Both the position numbers and the translations under genes were made by a program. From Brachionus rotundiformis (lineage: Eukaryota > Rotifera > Eurotatoria > Ploima > Brachionidae), in NCBI GenBank assembly GCA_016802295.1, contig JAESIW010000199.1, positions 210,095 to 274,094 of the forward strand: a stretch of 64,000 nucleotides of DNA, in the 5' to 3' direction. Shown piece after piece: positions 11,801 through 22,612 of the stretch. Each line of letters opens with the position of its first letter. Position 1 is the first letter of the stretch. The notes under the pieces are model-generated. The model searched no databases. It was not told where the DNA came from and worked only from the letters and a program-made list of their open reading frames with translations.

Positions 11801-14172
11801 TTATGACCAAGAGAATTTTATCAAGTTGATGGAATTTTTGTCTCTTGTCCTCAGCGAGTATCACCAGCACCCGATGAAGATTTATGGTAAAATGGAAGCT
11901 TCCTGTTTTCAATCAAAAATAACTTTTTTATTCTTAAGCTTTTTTTAAACTTGAGGACAGCATCTACAGTTCAGGTAGCGAGACGATCGATTTGACCATC
12001 GATCAGGAAATTGGCGCTCAAAGCGAGACAAAAACTGGTGATCAGTCTGCAAGTGATTGTAGCAAAAAAAATGTTGCCAAAAAAAAAAGATACTACACCA
12101 GAGGTGCCAAGAAGCGAACTGAACATGCCAATTTGGGAGCTACCAGATTTGACACGTCTAGAAACATGTATAAGTATAATTGTTCTTGTTGTAGCTGTCC
12201 ATGTAGCCTACAAAAATACAAAGGAACTGTTTTGTGCAATAATTGCAAAGCTTGGTTCACTAGAGTTAGCCGTGACCAACCAAAAATGGAAAAGACTATC
12301 TGCAGATTTAAAAACAAATACAGAAATTTTTGCAAAAATATAAATGATGTCAATAGAATTAGAATATGTCCCAAATGCAGGTTTGAAAAGATTAAAAATT
12401 TAATTGAAGCTTAATTTATATGAACATTATTTTTTTTAATCATTTTTATCAGACAAGGCATAAAAATAAATACAATTTTAATATTTTTTGTGAATAAAAT
12501 TATTATGTTTATTTTTTTTGGTTTTATAAAAAGTCTACCAATTTAAAAGTTTTATTGTTATACTTGACTCGGATTAATTTTAAAACTGGTTTAAAATAAT
12601 ATTTTTTTAATAAAAATCGCTTTGAGCGAACTTAAAAAGTTTAGTCTATGTCCAAAGACACTTAAGCATGCCAATTGGAATTAATTTTCTTAATTAAACA
12701 TTTATTTGAAAATTTATCTGCTAATAACTATTTGTATTATAATCTTTAAAAAAAATTACATCATAACTAATTACATTATCAACAAAGTCAAGTCAACAAT
12801 ATTTCTACAAAAATAATCAAATAAAATAATTTATTGTTTTTAATTAATTTTCAGCCTAATGGCATTTATCTAAAATTATTTATCTTATGTGAGCCTCCAA
12901 CAATAGAAAAGATAGAAAATTTCCGAGCAAAAATAATTCCGAGCATGATAAAGCGTTCAATTGAAACTAATAGCAAAATATTATTCTGGATCAAAATTAG
13001 TTTGAGCTTTTTTCAAAAAACTTTTTTAAAATTAATAAAAATTAAATCAATAAAAATCATCTGAGCCTTTTTATAGAATAAAAAAATTTATTTAAAATGA
13101 ATTCAAACAATGGTTTTTGTAACCTTAATTTTTACCAAATTAATGTGAACAAGTGAGCCTGATTAGTTGGCAGGTTTTCAAGATAGAAAATTCCAAAATA
13201 CAATAATTATTTTAAGTATTGGGGACCTGCTTAAGTTTACTTATAACTTAAATGGTCTTGTGAAATTTGGTACAAATGAACAGAACAAGAAAACTTAACA
13301 TTCTCTTCAGCATTTGTTTTCAACAATTTAAAAAATGGTTCCGCAAATGCAACATGGTACAACATTCATCCTGGTCTGTACCAGAATTTACCATCAATGA
13401 TACCAGACTTTAATTAATGATGCAGCATGATGCATTTACAGAACCTTGTTTAAACTTGCTGAAAATAATTGCTTAAAGTATTGTTATCTTGCACCAAATA
13501 CCAAGCAACCAATATTGGTAAAATAAAAACAAAACAAATTACATTTGATTTAAGGCTTCTTTCCTCTTGAATTCTAGATATGAATGAATTCTGGTTGAAT
13601 GTGCTAGCGAAATGGTCGATTTCCTGGCTGTAGTCGTGCTTGAGCGAGTACTGTTCCATGTCCGGTCTGAAGATGCTCAAGTTTTTCAATGTAGCGGTGT
13701 CTGTGTGTACCGAGTTTAGGTTATTGTGTGCACTTCGGCAAGTATCCATTTGGCTGCGGGCAGATTTGACCTCCAGCTCATCGAGCGGTCTAAGTGGCTC
13801 GCTTGGCGGCCGCTCATTGAACGGATACTGTAAAGCGTCACAATTTTCCAGTATATTGAGCAATCTGGCGCTATACATGTTTCGAATATTTTTATAATTT
13901 AAATCTCCTGAATCACTGATTTCACAAAGCTTTTTAATCCACAAGGCACATAATTGTTTAGCTAATTAAGTTTTTTTTTTAAAGCGAAGTTATAAAAACT
14001 AGGTCTTAATGAAAACCTAAAAGGAAAGTAGCTCACTTTTTTTCTCCTTTAATTCAAGAATGTATTTTTTCATGCTGGCCAAGTGCTGGTCAAACTCCGA
14101 GTCCATCTTGTTTATTTGACTGGGCTCTTGGTGACGCAGTGGCGCAAAGTCGATGTCAATGCTTTTGGACAT
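8818..14172 (-). CDS. CEP112: Centrosomal protein of 112 kDa (DUF4485 + coiled coil)
   Basis: Exons (minus) 14172-14037, 13961-13543, 11647-11461, 11405-11143, 11047-10683, 10631-10205, 9534-8818; all junction phases agree; 837 aa (human about 955). Seen: an N-terminal DUF4485 domain (ALWIKKLCE, RNMYSARLL, then LRPLDEL), a short Ser-rich linker, then almost continuous coiled coil with family-typical blocks LLEARFKEEK, ILDRKN, LGLLREDEK, YEEKLKGLMP and LQQRAIVLQSELDE near the C-terminus. The family localises to the centrosome and basal body. The 1.9-kb intron between exons 2 and 3 carries a + strand receptor-like gene, and the 670-nt intron before the last exon carries a tRNA. The start is the first in-frame ATG of the DUF4485 exon. 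Confidence 0.9.
9570..9642 (+). tRNA. tRNA-Val (anticodon TAC)
   Basis: A 73-nt cloverleaf: acceptor GCTTCGA pairs with TCGAAGT (G-U at 1:72), D arm GTGTAGTGGTTATCAC, anticodon stem TCTGC/GCAGA with loop TTTACAC, T arm GCGAG-TTCGATC-CTCGC. Position 73 is A, followed by C and seven T, a pol III terminator. The A box (TGGTGTAGTGG) and B box (AGTTCGATCC) are intact and there is no intron. It lies antisense inside the last intron of CEP112. Confidence 0.95.
11754..12414 (+). CDS. Nested nuclear-receptor-like zinc protein, one module (paralogue of 7465-8341)
   Basis: Exons 11754-11886 and 11939-12414; 202 aa, inside CEP112 intron 2 on the opposite strand. Exon 1 is 133 nt ending in phase 1, the same length and phase as exon 1 of the 7465-8341 gene. 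The encoded 44 residues align without a gap (M.L..IKE.F..F near the start, EFL..V near the middle, IY at the end). Exon 2 encodes an acidic then Lys-rich linker and a single Cys-rich module like module 2 of the paralogue: C-x2-C pairs, C-x2-C-x-x-W-F, and a final C-P-K-C-R-F-E-K-I. Probably nuclear; DNA binding is likely but unproven. The ATG is chosen by alignment to the paralogue and follows an AG by one base. Confidence 0.75.
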
Positions 14173-15460
14173 TATTAGCAAAAAACATTCGGCTACGTTT
14201 TTGAATGAAAAATATGTAGCGACTGTAGCGGGTCTATTGTCTTGCTTGGTTACAATTAAAAATTCAATAGATGCACGTATTGGATAGTTGATCTTTTATT
14301 CTAGTGATTATGTTACCATGGTGATTAAATTTTTAATTTTTTTAAATTATTGTTTCAAGTCTACTTAGATAAGGCTCGAAAAAAAAACTAAGACCTCGTT
14401 AATAAGCATATGGATGACTTACAGAGGCGTTTGAGTTAAATTAGGCACACAATAATAACAAAAGAAACCAACTCTCAACTAAATTTAAAGGCTAAATTAA
14501 TAAAAGCTTGATTTTATATTATTTTTTCACTTTATTTTTACCAACCACCGTTCTGAATCAAATCTTTGACTTTAGATTGTCCAGACCTTATTATTTTTGT
14601 TTTTGTCCCATTAGAATAAAAGCTAGCTATCTTTTTTAATTGATATAAAAAAAAAACAGTTACCAAGATCCACACAAGATCTTGGCCAGGGTTTCATTAA
14701 GAAATTGATTAATTGGACTTTAAAATAGAATGAAAAAATTTCAAATTAAAGACTTAATAATTTAAAAATATTTGCCATCTAATTGTTATTAATTAAATTA
14801 ATTAAAATAAAAACTTAATTAAATTAAAGAGTTGAAATTTTAAAGCTAATTTTGTTCTATTTAAAATTTGGAATTTAAAAATTAAATCAATAATTTTTAT
14901 TTTTATTTATCAAAATAAAAAATTTTATTTATTGAAATAAATTTATAAAAGTATATAAAAGATAAATAGACCATCATTTATATAGATAATAAATTTTTGC
15001 TATTTTGCCACAAACCTAACGAAAGGCTATTAGACAAAATATTTAAAAATGAAAATATGTTTTAATTAACAATTATCTATTATTAGCCAAGTTAATTTGA
15101 AGTTAATACCAAGTTGAGTTTCCGGCTCGGATTTGCCATTATATAAATAATTTGCTAAATATGGCAAATTTTCCGATGATTCAACTTAAAGCATTTATTT
15201 TGACATAAAACAAGATAAAAACAATACAAACTAAATTTAATTTAATTTTATAACAAAACAAATATTAACCAGAAAATATTTTACTTATTTTAATTGATTG
15301 TTATCTAACTTACCGAAAAACCATTCCATTAAATTATCCACACTTGGCAATATTTCTACTCGTTTGTCATGATTTGTTTGTTTATTTAAAGTATTATCAG
15401 AATACCTTTAAATTATCTATAAATACAAATTCAATTTAAGTTTTGATTTTAGCAAAAAAA
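14173..15460. other. Intergenic between divergent genes
   Basis: 1.29 kb between CEP112 (-) and the proline-rich gene (+), so it contains both promoters. AT-rich; no coding or RNA signal recognised. Confidence 0.5.
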
Positions 15461-16849
15461 ATGAGCTTTTCGTCATCATCGGTCTTTGACAAGATAACTC
15501 CTCTTGACAACAGCAAAGTAGATACACCAAGTCAGTCGTTTTCCAATTCTTATCTAATACAAAATAACAAGACATCTTCGTATGACTCGATTGGTGTGCG
15601 CAACGAGTACTTGTCCCAGATGGAGGCCAGCTTGCTGCGAGCCAGCGAGCCAATGCAGCTTCACGAATACCATGATATAGAGATAAATGGCCAGCGGGGA
15701 GTCTGGGCCAACCGCGAAGAGGTCCTCAAATGGAAGGGTGAAGTTCCGATCAGCGAGTATAAGATAAACGAGGACCCGAATCCCAAGATAGTGCGCAAGA
15801 AAAACAACCAAAAAGTAGAGTACATCCAAGAAATGGCTGTTAGGTACCTAAAACCTCCCAGCGTGCCTCCCCCGGGTGACATCATCATCAACCAGCTTCC
15901 GAATGAAGTTGCTCCACCGGCGCCGCCAATAATCATTCGGCAACAGCCGGTCAGACCCGCCACGCCTGAACCAATTGTGGTTCGCGAGGCACCGCCAACT
16001 CCCCCGGCTCCTGTAAGCAAAAAAATCATCACTATTTCTGGCAAGAGGCTTCCACCACCGCCGAGAAAAGTAATTGTTGAAAGACTGCCACCAATACCCG
16101 CTAAGCCACAGCCTATTATCATAGAACGATGGTTACCATACAGCCAGACAAAACGAAGAGTTATATTTAACAGAAATTTAGAGTCTGATCCCACAGTTAG
16201 TAAGCCGAGAAATGTTATTATTCAATGGGAAGCACCACAGGTTACCATTCGTAAACAGTTCAAGTATTTGGGAATTGTCAGAGCCAATCCAGCTGAGTAT
16301 ATTCAGCAATATGGCGATTCAATTATAGAATCAGAGTCTTTGCCAAACTTTGTCAAGGATATTCCATCACCAAATGGTCTTGTGTTGGCAAGTGATTCGA
16401 AACAGAATGAAAAGCTGCCTCACGAGTTGTACGGAGACTTGGAAGCTCTTAAATATATTGATTTGGAGCAAGAAGGCTTGGGACAGTATAAGTACTATAA
16501 CTTGGATAGCAAGCCGCCGATCTATGGCGAGCCCAAGAGAACCAATTCATTCGAGGCCAAAAAAACAGCTAGATATATCAATCATGATAGAGATAGAGAT
16601 AATAGGAAGTTAATTGAAATTATCGAGAATGTATTCAGTCAAGTGGCAAAAAGTGTTAATTTAATGATTGACTTTGAGGATACCATGAAAGTTATTAATT
16701 TAATAAATGATAAAGTGAATAGGAGATTTAGCGAAAATGATATAAGAAAAATTCTAGAATCGCTTGATTTAAATAATTTTATTACCACTGGATCGGTTAA
16801 GTTGACAGACTTTAAAAAAGTAATGCTAAAATACGCTGCTAACATGTAA
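15461..16849 (+). CDS. Proline-rich protein with PPPG / EP-I-V-x-R motifs and helical C-terminus
   Basis: Intronless, 462 aa. I do not recognise a named family. Seen: a Ser-rich N-terminus (1-60), a segment with GVWANREEVLKWKG (about 85-98), then a proline-rich core (about 125-250) alternating short Pro runs with hydrophobic beta-like strands: PPPGDIIINQ, PPIIIRQQP, EPIVVREAPPTPP, KIITISGKRLPPPP, KPQPIIIERW. This pattern resembles filament-forming cytoskeletal proteins more than a simple SH3 ligand. The last 85 residues are helical with two short helix-loop-helix segments, EF-hand-like but without clear calcium loops. An AG lies 8 nt before the ATG, so the 5' end may be spliced. Confidence 0.75.
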   Translation: MSFSSSSVFDKITPLDNSKVDTPSQSFSNSYLIQNNKTSSYDSIGVRNEYLSQMEASLLRASEPMQLHEYHDIEINGQRGVWANREEVLKWKGEVPISEYKINEDPNPKIVRKKNNQKVEYIQEMAVRYLKPPSVPPPGDIIINQLPNEVAPPAPPIIIRQQPVRPATPEPIVVREAPPTPPAPVSKKIITISGKRLPPPPRKVIVERLPPIPAKPQPIIIERWLPYSQTKRRVIFNRNLESDPTVSKPRNVIIQWEAPQVTIRKQFKYLGIVRANPAEYIQQYGDSIIESESLPNFVKDIPSPNGLVLASDSKQNEKLPHELYGDLEALKYIDLEQEGLGQYKYYNLDSKPPIYGEPKRTNSFEAKKTARYINHDRDRDNRKLIEIIENVFSQVAKSVNLMIDFEDTMKVINLINDKVNRRFSENDIRKILESLDLNNFITTGSVKLTDFKKVMLKYAANM

Positions 16850-17566
16850 TTAATCATTGATTAATTTTTTTCTTAGATTGGCTTTGTGTAAATAGTTGAA
16901 TAATATTTTTTTTATTAAAAAAAAAAACAAATTTTTATTTTTAAATAAATTTTCATACCGTTTAAAGTTCATATAAAATAAGAAATTATAAAGAAGAAAT
17001 CTTAATCTTTATACAATTGATTGATTAAAAATATAAGCAATATCTTATCGTGAAATTTAGACGAACTTATTTGCCAACAGATGCCTAAATGAATAGAAAG
17101 CTTTTCTCTTTTTGATGCCCACCAAAGATGTTTTTACCACAGACAATAAAATAAAATAGAATAAAATAAATTCAAATTAAAATCAAATAAAGGCTTTTGT
17201 AGATAAAGCTGAAAAAAATATTTTCTTCAAACTGGATATTAATTATCTTTATTTACTTGGTAAAGAATAAAAATTTAGATTCAAAGTTTTGTTTTTTAGT
17301 ATAACTTTTTCTGAATTTTATTTTACATGACAAAAATATAAACCATCTTATGAAGATTTTTTTCCAAAGACTAATAATTTATCTAAAGAATAGAAAAATT
17401 ATAATTCATTTAAAAAACATATTTCTTGATTTCAAAATTTTAATAACTTTTAGTTCAATTATTAATTATTATAAAGCGAATGCGATCTTTATTTATTCAC
17501 GTAATTTTATAATTTATATTCGTTTGGCTTTTATTTGCGTTACCAAGGTAAAGCGACAAAATTCAG
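16850..17566. other. Intergenic, no gene seen
   Basis: 717 bp of AT-rich DNA between two co-directional intronless genes. No clear motif; it must hold one terminator and one promoter. Confidence 0.5.
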
Positions 17567-19684
17567 ATGGAATCCAGTTCGGGGTCAGGATCGGGCTCGC
17601 CCACAACAGCCCAAGGAAACAATTTAAAGCACTTTAAAAAGGCATTCATTGTGGAATACGAGCGAATAGAGAGCCACAACTCGGGCGGACCAGAGGACTC
17701 GAACTCATCCGAGACCTCCAGCCACTCGACTGCCACTTCCTCTACTTCAAACGCCTCTACCAAGTCTTCCCATTCCACTTCTTTTGCCAATGCTCTTTCG
17801 AAATCAATTGACAACAATTATTTCAAGCGAAAGCTCGATCTTTACAAGGATGAAGTGTCATCGAGCGACTCGGAGGCCAAAAGTGCCGAGTCCAAGAAAA
17901 AAAAAACCAAGTCTAGTTCAAAATCAAAGCCAAAGAGTTACAAGAGCTCCAAAAAAAAGACCTATTGTGTGTGCAAAAGCACTGATGGCAAGCGATTCAT
18001 GATAGCGTGTGACAATTGTGACGAATGGTTCCACGGAGATTGCGTTGGTGTCACTCAAAATTTGTCCAAACGCATCAAGGCCTATTTTTGTCCGCAGTGT
18101 CGCAGCGAAAAGAAAAGCCTCAAGGTCAAATATATCAACAAGTACCAGGAATTGAGCAAAAATTTGACCAAAGAAAAGGCCCAGCAGTTTGCATCAAGCA
18201 ATAATGACAACTCGTACATGAAATTTTACACTGAGACCCAAGCTAGGCTCAAAAAGGAGGCTGATTTGATGAGAAAAAGCACCAAAAATAAGCAAGAGGC
18301 CGGCACAGCCCAGGAGAAACCATCAGAGCCAAAAACTGAACAGAAGTTCTATGGCAAAGCCAATGTAACTGGTGAAGATATTGAAAATTTCATGTCAGCA
18401 ATCAACAAGCTTAACAGTGAATCGAATTTGCCAGCACCTAAAACAGACCATGACTACACGGTCAAACATTGTGATGAAACAGCTTCAAATTGCATGCAAA
18501 CAGATACTGGAGACGAGGTCCAAGACGAGACTGATGACTCTGAGGCTTATAGTGAAAAGAACGCGTCCGAAATCGACTCGGACTTCGAAGACAGTGACAA
18601 CTCGGTCAAGAACAAAAAAATTCCCAAGACAGTGAAAAAAAATGCCAAAATAAGGACAAAAAAGAGTCGACCTGTTGCCAAACAAGTAAGGCCAAGTGCG
18701 CCCCTAGCAACTGGCACTTGCAGCCGGCCAAGACGGTCTACAGATGAGGTGGTCAAGGAAAATAGGCCAATTGAAGAGCCTGGTCAGTGCTTGGGACCCG
18801 AATGTGTCAACAGGGCTCAATTGGGCTCCAAATACTGCTCGCATGAGTGCGGAATGAAGTTGGCTAGGAAACGGCTTGACGCCTATTTAAAAGAACGCTA
18901 CGACCAGTACAGCCAGACCGAATCGCAAGCTGATAAGCTGAATTTGGACGAGCTAGAGCGCATCAATAGCCAAATTAGTTTGATGAAGAAGAAACTTGGC
19001 GAACTGGAAGCAAAGCATGCCGATTTGGATCGGATTTTGGACCAGGCCAAATACGCCAAGATAAATCCCAGTGTGGAAAGAGATAGGGAAAAAAGCATGG
19101 ACTCGAATGAGACGGAGATCTATTGTGTCACTTGTGGTCAACAATGCAGCGAAAAACAAGCTCTGAAGCATATGGAAAAATGTTTTAACAAAATTGAGAG
19201 TCAGGCTTCTTTTGCTTCGTTTTACAAGTCCAATTTGGAAGGCAAAGCCATGTTTTGTGACTATTACAACCCGCAGACCAAAATGTACTGCAAAAGACTC
19301 AAGGTAATGTGTCCTGAGCATGAGAAGGAGAGAAAAATAAGTGACGAAGAAGTGTGTGGCTATCCGCTGTCCAAGCGTGACAATTTGTTACAAGATAGCG
19401 ATGACCAAATTTGCTTGGCGCCCAAAAAAAGCTGCTCAATGCATTTCAAATGGGATAAATTGAGGCGAGCTGTCATCGATTTGGAACGATTAAGGACTTA
19501 TCTGAAGCTTGAGGAGCTTATGGAACAGAAGCGGATAAATGAGGCTGCCCTAAGTCAGAGGAAAGATTTGTTTAGCATTTTGCTGCATAAAACAGTGGTA
19601 CATGGCGATAGTGATGCTAGTTTGCAGGGTGATTCGGTGAATAGGTCGGTTGGTCTTGGCCAAGATGCCACGGTCAGAGCCTGA
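17567..19684 (+). CDS. CXXC1: CXXC1/CFP1-type SET1/COMPASS subunit lacking the CXXC finger
   Basis: Intronless, 705 aa. CFP1 recruits SET1 H3K4 methyltransferase complexes to promoters through its PHD (H3K4me3) and CXXC (unmethylated CpG) domains. Seen: a Ser-rich N-terminus; a PHD finger at about 134-180 (CVC, ACDNCDEWFHGDC, CPQC); an acidic/Lys-rich middle; a Cys cluster QCLGPEC with YCSHECG (about 406-428); a coiled coil; and the CFP1 C-terminal domain with YCVTCGQQC, CDYYNPQTKMYCKRL, VMCPEHE and a closing LLHKTV helix. The segment that should hold CXXC (between PHD and QCLGPEC) has only one Cys-bearing patch at its end and no CGxCxxC, so the CpG reader is missing. An AG directly precedes the ATG. 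Confidence 0.92.
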   Translation: MESSSGSGSGSPTTAQGNNLKHFKKAFIVEYERIESHNSGGPEDSNSSETSSHSTATSSTSNASTKSSHSTSFANALSKSIDNNYFKRKLDLYKDEVSSSDSEAKSAESKKKKTKSSSKSKPKSYKSSKKKTYCVCKSTDGKRFMIACDNCDEWFHGDCVGVTQNLSKRIKAYFCPQCRSEKKSLKVKYINKYQELSKNLTKEKAQQFASSNNDNSYMKFYTETQARLKKEADLMRKSTKNKQEAGTAQEKPSEPKTEQKFYGKANVTGEDIENFMSAINKLNSESNLPAPKTDHDYTVKHCDETASNCMQTDTGDEVQDETDDSEAYSEKNASEIDSDFEDSDNSVKNKKIPKTVKKNAKIRTKKSRPVAKQVRPSAPLATGTCSRPRRSTDEVVKENRPIEEPGQCLGPECVNRAQLGSKYCSHECGMKLARKRLDAYLKERYDQYSQTESQADKLNLDELERINSQISLMKKKLGELEAKHADLDRILDQAKYAKINPSVERDREKSMDSNETEIYCVTCGQQCSEKQALKHMEKCFNKIESQASFASFYKSNLEGKAMFCDYYNPQTKMYCKRLKVMCPEHEKERKISDEEVCGYPLSKRDNLLQDSDDQICLAPKKSCSMHFKWDKLRRAVIDLERLRTYLKLEELMEQKRINEAALSQRKDLFSILLHKTVVHGDSDASLQGDSVNRSVGLGQDATVRA

Positions 19685-21676
19685 ATGACATATTTTGTTA
19701 TAAAAAAACTTGTTTTTATGTAATTAAGCCTTATTTTTTTAAAAATAAACTCATTTAAAATGATTCGGATAAACAGTGTATAATTGTTTTAAATAAATTT
19801 TCATTAAATCGAATCTAATTTAGGACCTTTTAATTTATCAGTGCCTTTTGATCTTATCTTTATTAAGAAATAAAGTTTTCAATTTACGCAAATTTTTAGT
19901 TTATATATTTTTATTTATCATATAAACTAATTTTAAAAGAATTATTACAAATGTTACGATTTTTACTTTATGTAAGCATTTTTTACCTTAATTTAAAATA
20001 TAATTAAGGTTTAAAAAGGAAAATTATTAATGGAAAGCAAAGCTCATTTTATTAATTTAAACAAATATAAAAAATTGATAAACATATCTAAATATCAAAT
20101 TTGGAACAAGTAATAAATGTCATTTGGCCAAAGATAGTGGTGATTTGACTTGACATTTTATCTAGCAGATATAAATTAAGTTTAGATGGGGATGGTTTTT
20201 TTAGATCAGCATTTTTTGATCAACAAGACCACTTTTTAATTAAGATGACCATTTTTGATTTCTTGAGCTTCATCAATAGCCTTAAATTAATTAAGATAAT
20301 GTACCAGTCTTTGATAGAGAGTTTTTTAATTGAATTATGAATAAAATCACTTAAGTATAAACGCCTTAATTAGGTAAATACTTTGTAAAATGGTATTAGA
20401 TGTGTACCAATTAAATGGATAAATTCTTGCTGTTCAAGTGGTCTTTCAGAATCTTAAAAGTCTATTTGTGCTATGAACGGACTAAGAGAAAATGATAAAA
20501 ATGCTTTGGAATGGTCAACACCAAGCAAGTGTCCAGAAAATTGGTCAAAAATTAAATTAGTTAATGCGAGAAACGGAAGGAACTTTGTCATATAACTATC
20601 AGATGTCTTGAATAATTAATCAACTAAACTTATTAAAATTCATTTTACCTTATTTGGCAGATTATAAAAGTATCCTTACTCCTTTTTAGAATCTTGTCAC
20701 GTACTTGATTCAGTATATAAGAAACTTTCTTATTATATTATTATTTACTTTCGAATTTTATAGTTAAATAAAGAATTAGTTAAAGCAATCTTTTCATTGT
20801 CCCATAATCTATTACAACTAAAATCTTACCAACATACTTCAACGAATGATGGAATTGGGAATGTTTCGTCTGAACTTAAGTCAGTGCTAATTGGTATTGT
20901 TCGCTCTCTGAACCTCTTTTCCAGACTATGATCCTCGATTAACAGTTAGTTTAATATGATTCATAGCATAATCAAGTGTAAATTTGGCAAAAATAATCCA
21001 AGATTTAGGTATAAGTTGCCAAGGACAGGAAAAAGTGAAAAAAAATGCTTAAATATTAAGTCTTATGGTAACATTGACGACCATGTGAGTCAAACAGTAA
21101 CTAAAGCAAATTCATAATTGAGAGTTTGTTTCTAAATACATTCACTCTATTTAGTCTAGAAATAGCTAAATTATTAATTCAACTTTGATTAGACTCATCT
21201 GGAGTTTGCCAAGCTAAACTTATGATCAATCAATCATACCGAGAAGGTGCTAAGCAGTGGAACCAAGTCTCCTTATTGCTTTAAAAATCTATGCTGTAGT
21301 GAAATATTGAAGAGATTAGGAATCTACAAAAAATACGGCTTCAATAAGTGGTACAAAATCAGCGAGAGTTTGAGTAACAAATGAATTAGTAATTACAATT
21401 TCCAAATCGATCACCAAAATGTTTTGGATTTACCAATTATTCAAATTGTTTGCTTAAACACTTATGGTATTTTGAATATTCAATTATGGACCTATTTTTA
21501 ATGAGACTAAAGTTGGCCAGAACATCTATTAATTTATTGTCAATTAAATAAAATTTAAATTATAAATTGATTATTAAATTTTTAACTTTAATTCAACCTT
21601 TATTTAAAACAAAGTGAAAGAAAAATATTTTTTATTTTTTATAATTTTTTTTATTTATTTGTTGACTAGAGTTGGT
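19685..21676. other. Gene-free stretch between convergent genes
   Basis: About 2 kb between CXXC1 (+) and SNU13 (-). No ORF over 60 codons and no RNA gene. The base composition at 20.4-21.5 kb is a little less AT-rich than elsewhere, possibly old transposon sequence, but nothing is recognisable. Confidence 0.5.
19744..19749 (+). terminator. Poly(A) signal AATAAA, CXXC1
   Basis: AATAAA 60 nt past the CXXC1 stop. Confidence 0.4.
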
Positions 21677-22282
21677 CTAGATCAAAAGTTTTTCTATATT
21701 TTGCTTCAAACTTTCTATCTGGTTCTTTATTTGGGAGCCCTCGTTTTGGAGCACGGCACAGGCAATAACAGGCCGAGAGACACCGCAAGCGCGACCAAGA
21801 CCTATTTAGAAAAAATAAGTGAAAAATTGGCTTTGCCAAAGGAACATTGTTCTTACCTTGTTTAGATCTGACAAACACATATGGAACATTCTGAAAAAGA
21901 AATTAATTAATAGTGGCCAGGCTTGTGGACCGTAAACCAATCTCGTTGATTTGAAACGCTTGTTTATAAGCACACAAACTGGTGTTAAAGCGAATCATTC
22001 AAGAGATAGTGTTCACGTTTTTTTCGTCCACTGGGCAGTGACGGAAAAAATCGCACTAACCTTGTCTTCGCAAAGTAAAGGTAAATGCATTAGAATCTCA
22101 ATTGGTTCGGTGTCGGCGGCCATGAGGATCAATTCGGCTTTTCCTCTGTTCAATGCTTTGGTGGCTTCATTGGCGCCTTTTTTCAATTGCTTGTAATTCA
22201 GAGACTGCTGCACCAAGTCCAGTATGCTTTTGTTTAGCTCCTCATCGGCCAAAGGATATGCTTTGGGATTTATCTCGGACAT
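21677..22282 (-). CDS. SNU13: SNU13 / NHP2L1 (15.5K) RNA-binding protein
   Basis: Exons (minus) 22282-22061, 21890-21857, 21801-21677; 126 aa (human 128). It binds K-turns in U4 snRNA and box C/D snoRNAs, nucleating U4/U6.U5 tri-snRNP and snoRNP assembly. Seen: NPKAYPLAD, the L7Ae-type RNA-binding block KGANEATKALNRG, AADTEPIEILMHLPLLCEDK, then NVPYVFVRSKQ from the 34-nt middle exon and GLGRACGVSRPVIACAV from exon 3. Phases 0 and 1 agree. Full length, with no deviant key residue seen. Confidence 0.97.
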
Positions 22283-22612
22283 GTTTAGTTTTATATTTTT
22301 TAATTTTTTTAATTTAGTTTGGTGAAATTTTCTAGAGGTTTTTATACATTTGAATACACGTGTATTTTGAGTACATGATTCATATATTTTTTTTATTAGA
22401 TATTATAATTTTTTAATTATTTACAAACTTAAAATAAATAGTCTTTATTTTAAGCTTTTTTAACTTAAATTATTTACTAATTTTATATATTTTTTCTTCA
22501 AATTAAAATCAATAATCAATTTTAAAAAAGATCAAAAGCTAAAATTAATTAATTAATTATATCTTTTAAAAAAAAAAATATTATTTCCAAGGATTTTTTG
22601 CTTGCTTTTTAA
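22283..22612. promoter_or_regulatory. Divergent promoter region SNU13 / hypothetical gene
   Basis: 330 bp between two divergent starts, so both promoters must lie here if the 22613 gene is real. AT-rich; no TATA box stands out from the background. Confidence 0.35.

Noticed and set aside
12834..13064. 76-codon + strand ORF in CEP112 intron 2
   Set aside because: No true start context, Ile/Lys/Phe-rich as expected from translated AT-rich DNA, no similarity to the receptor-like gene.
17350..17637. 95-codon ORF upstream of CXXC1
   Set aside because: AT-rich translation overlapping the CXXC1 start in another frame.
21614..22196. Plus-strand ORFs over SNU13
   Set aside because: Antisense to SNU13 exons, which are certain by homology.
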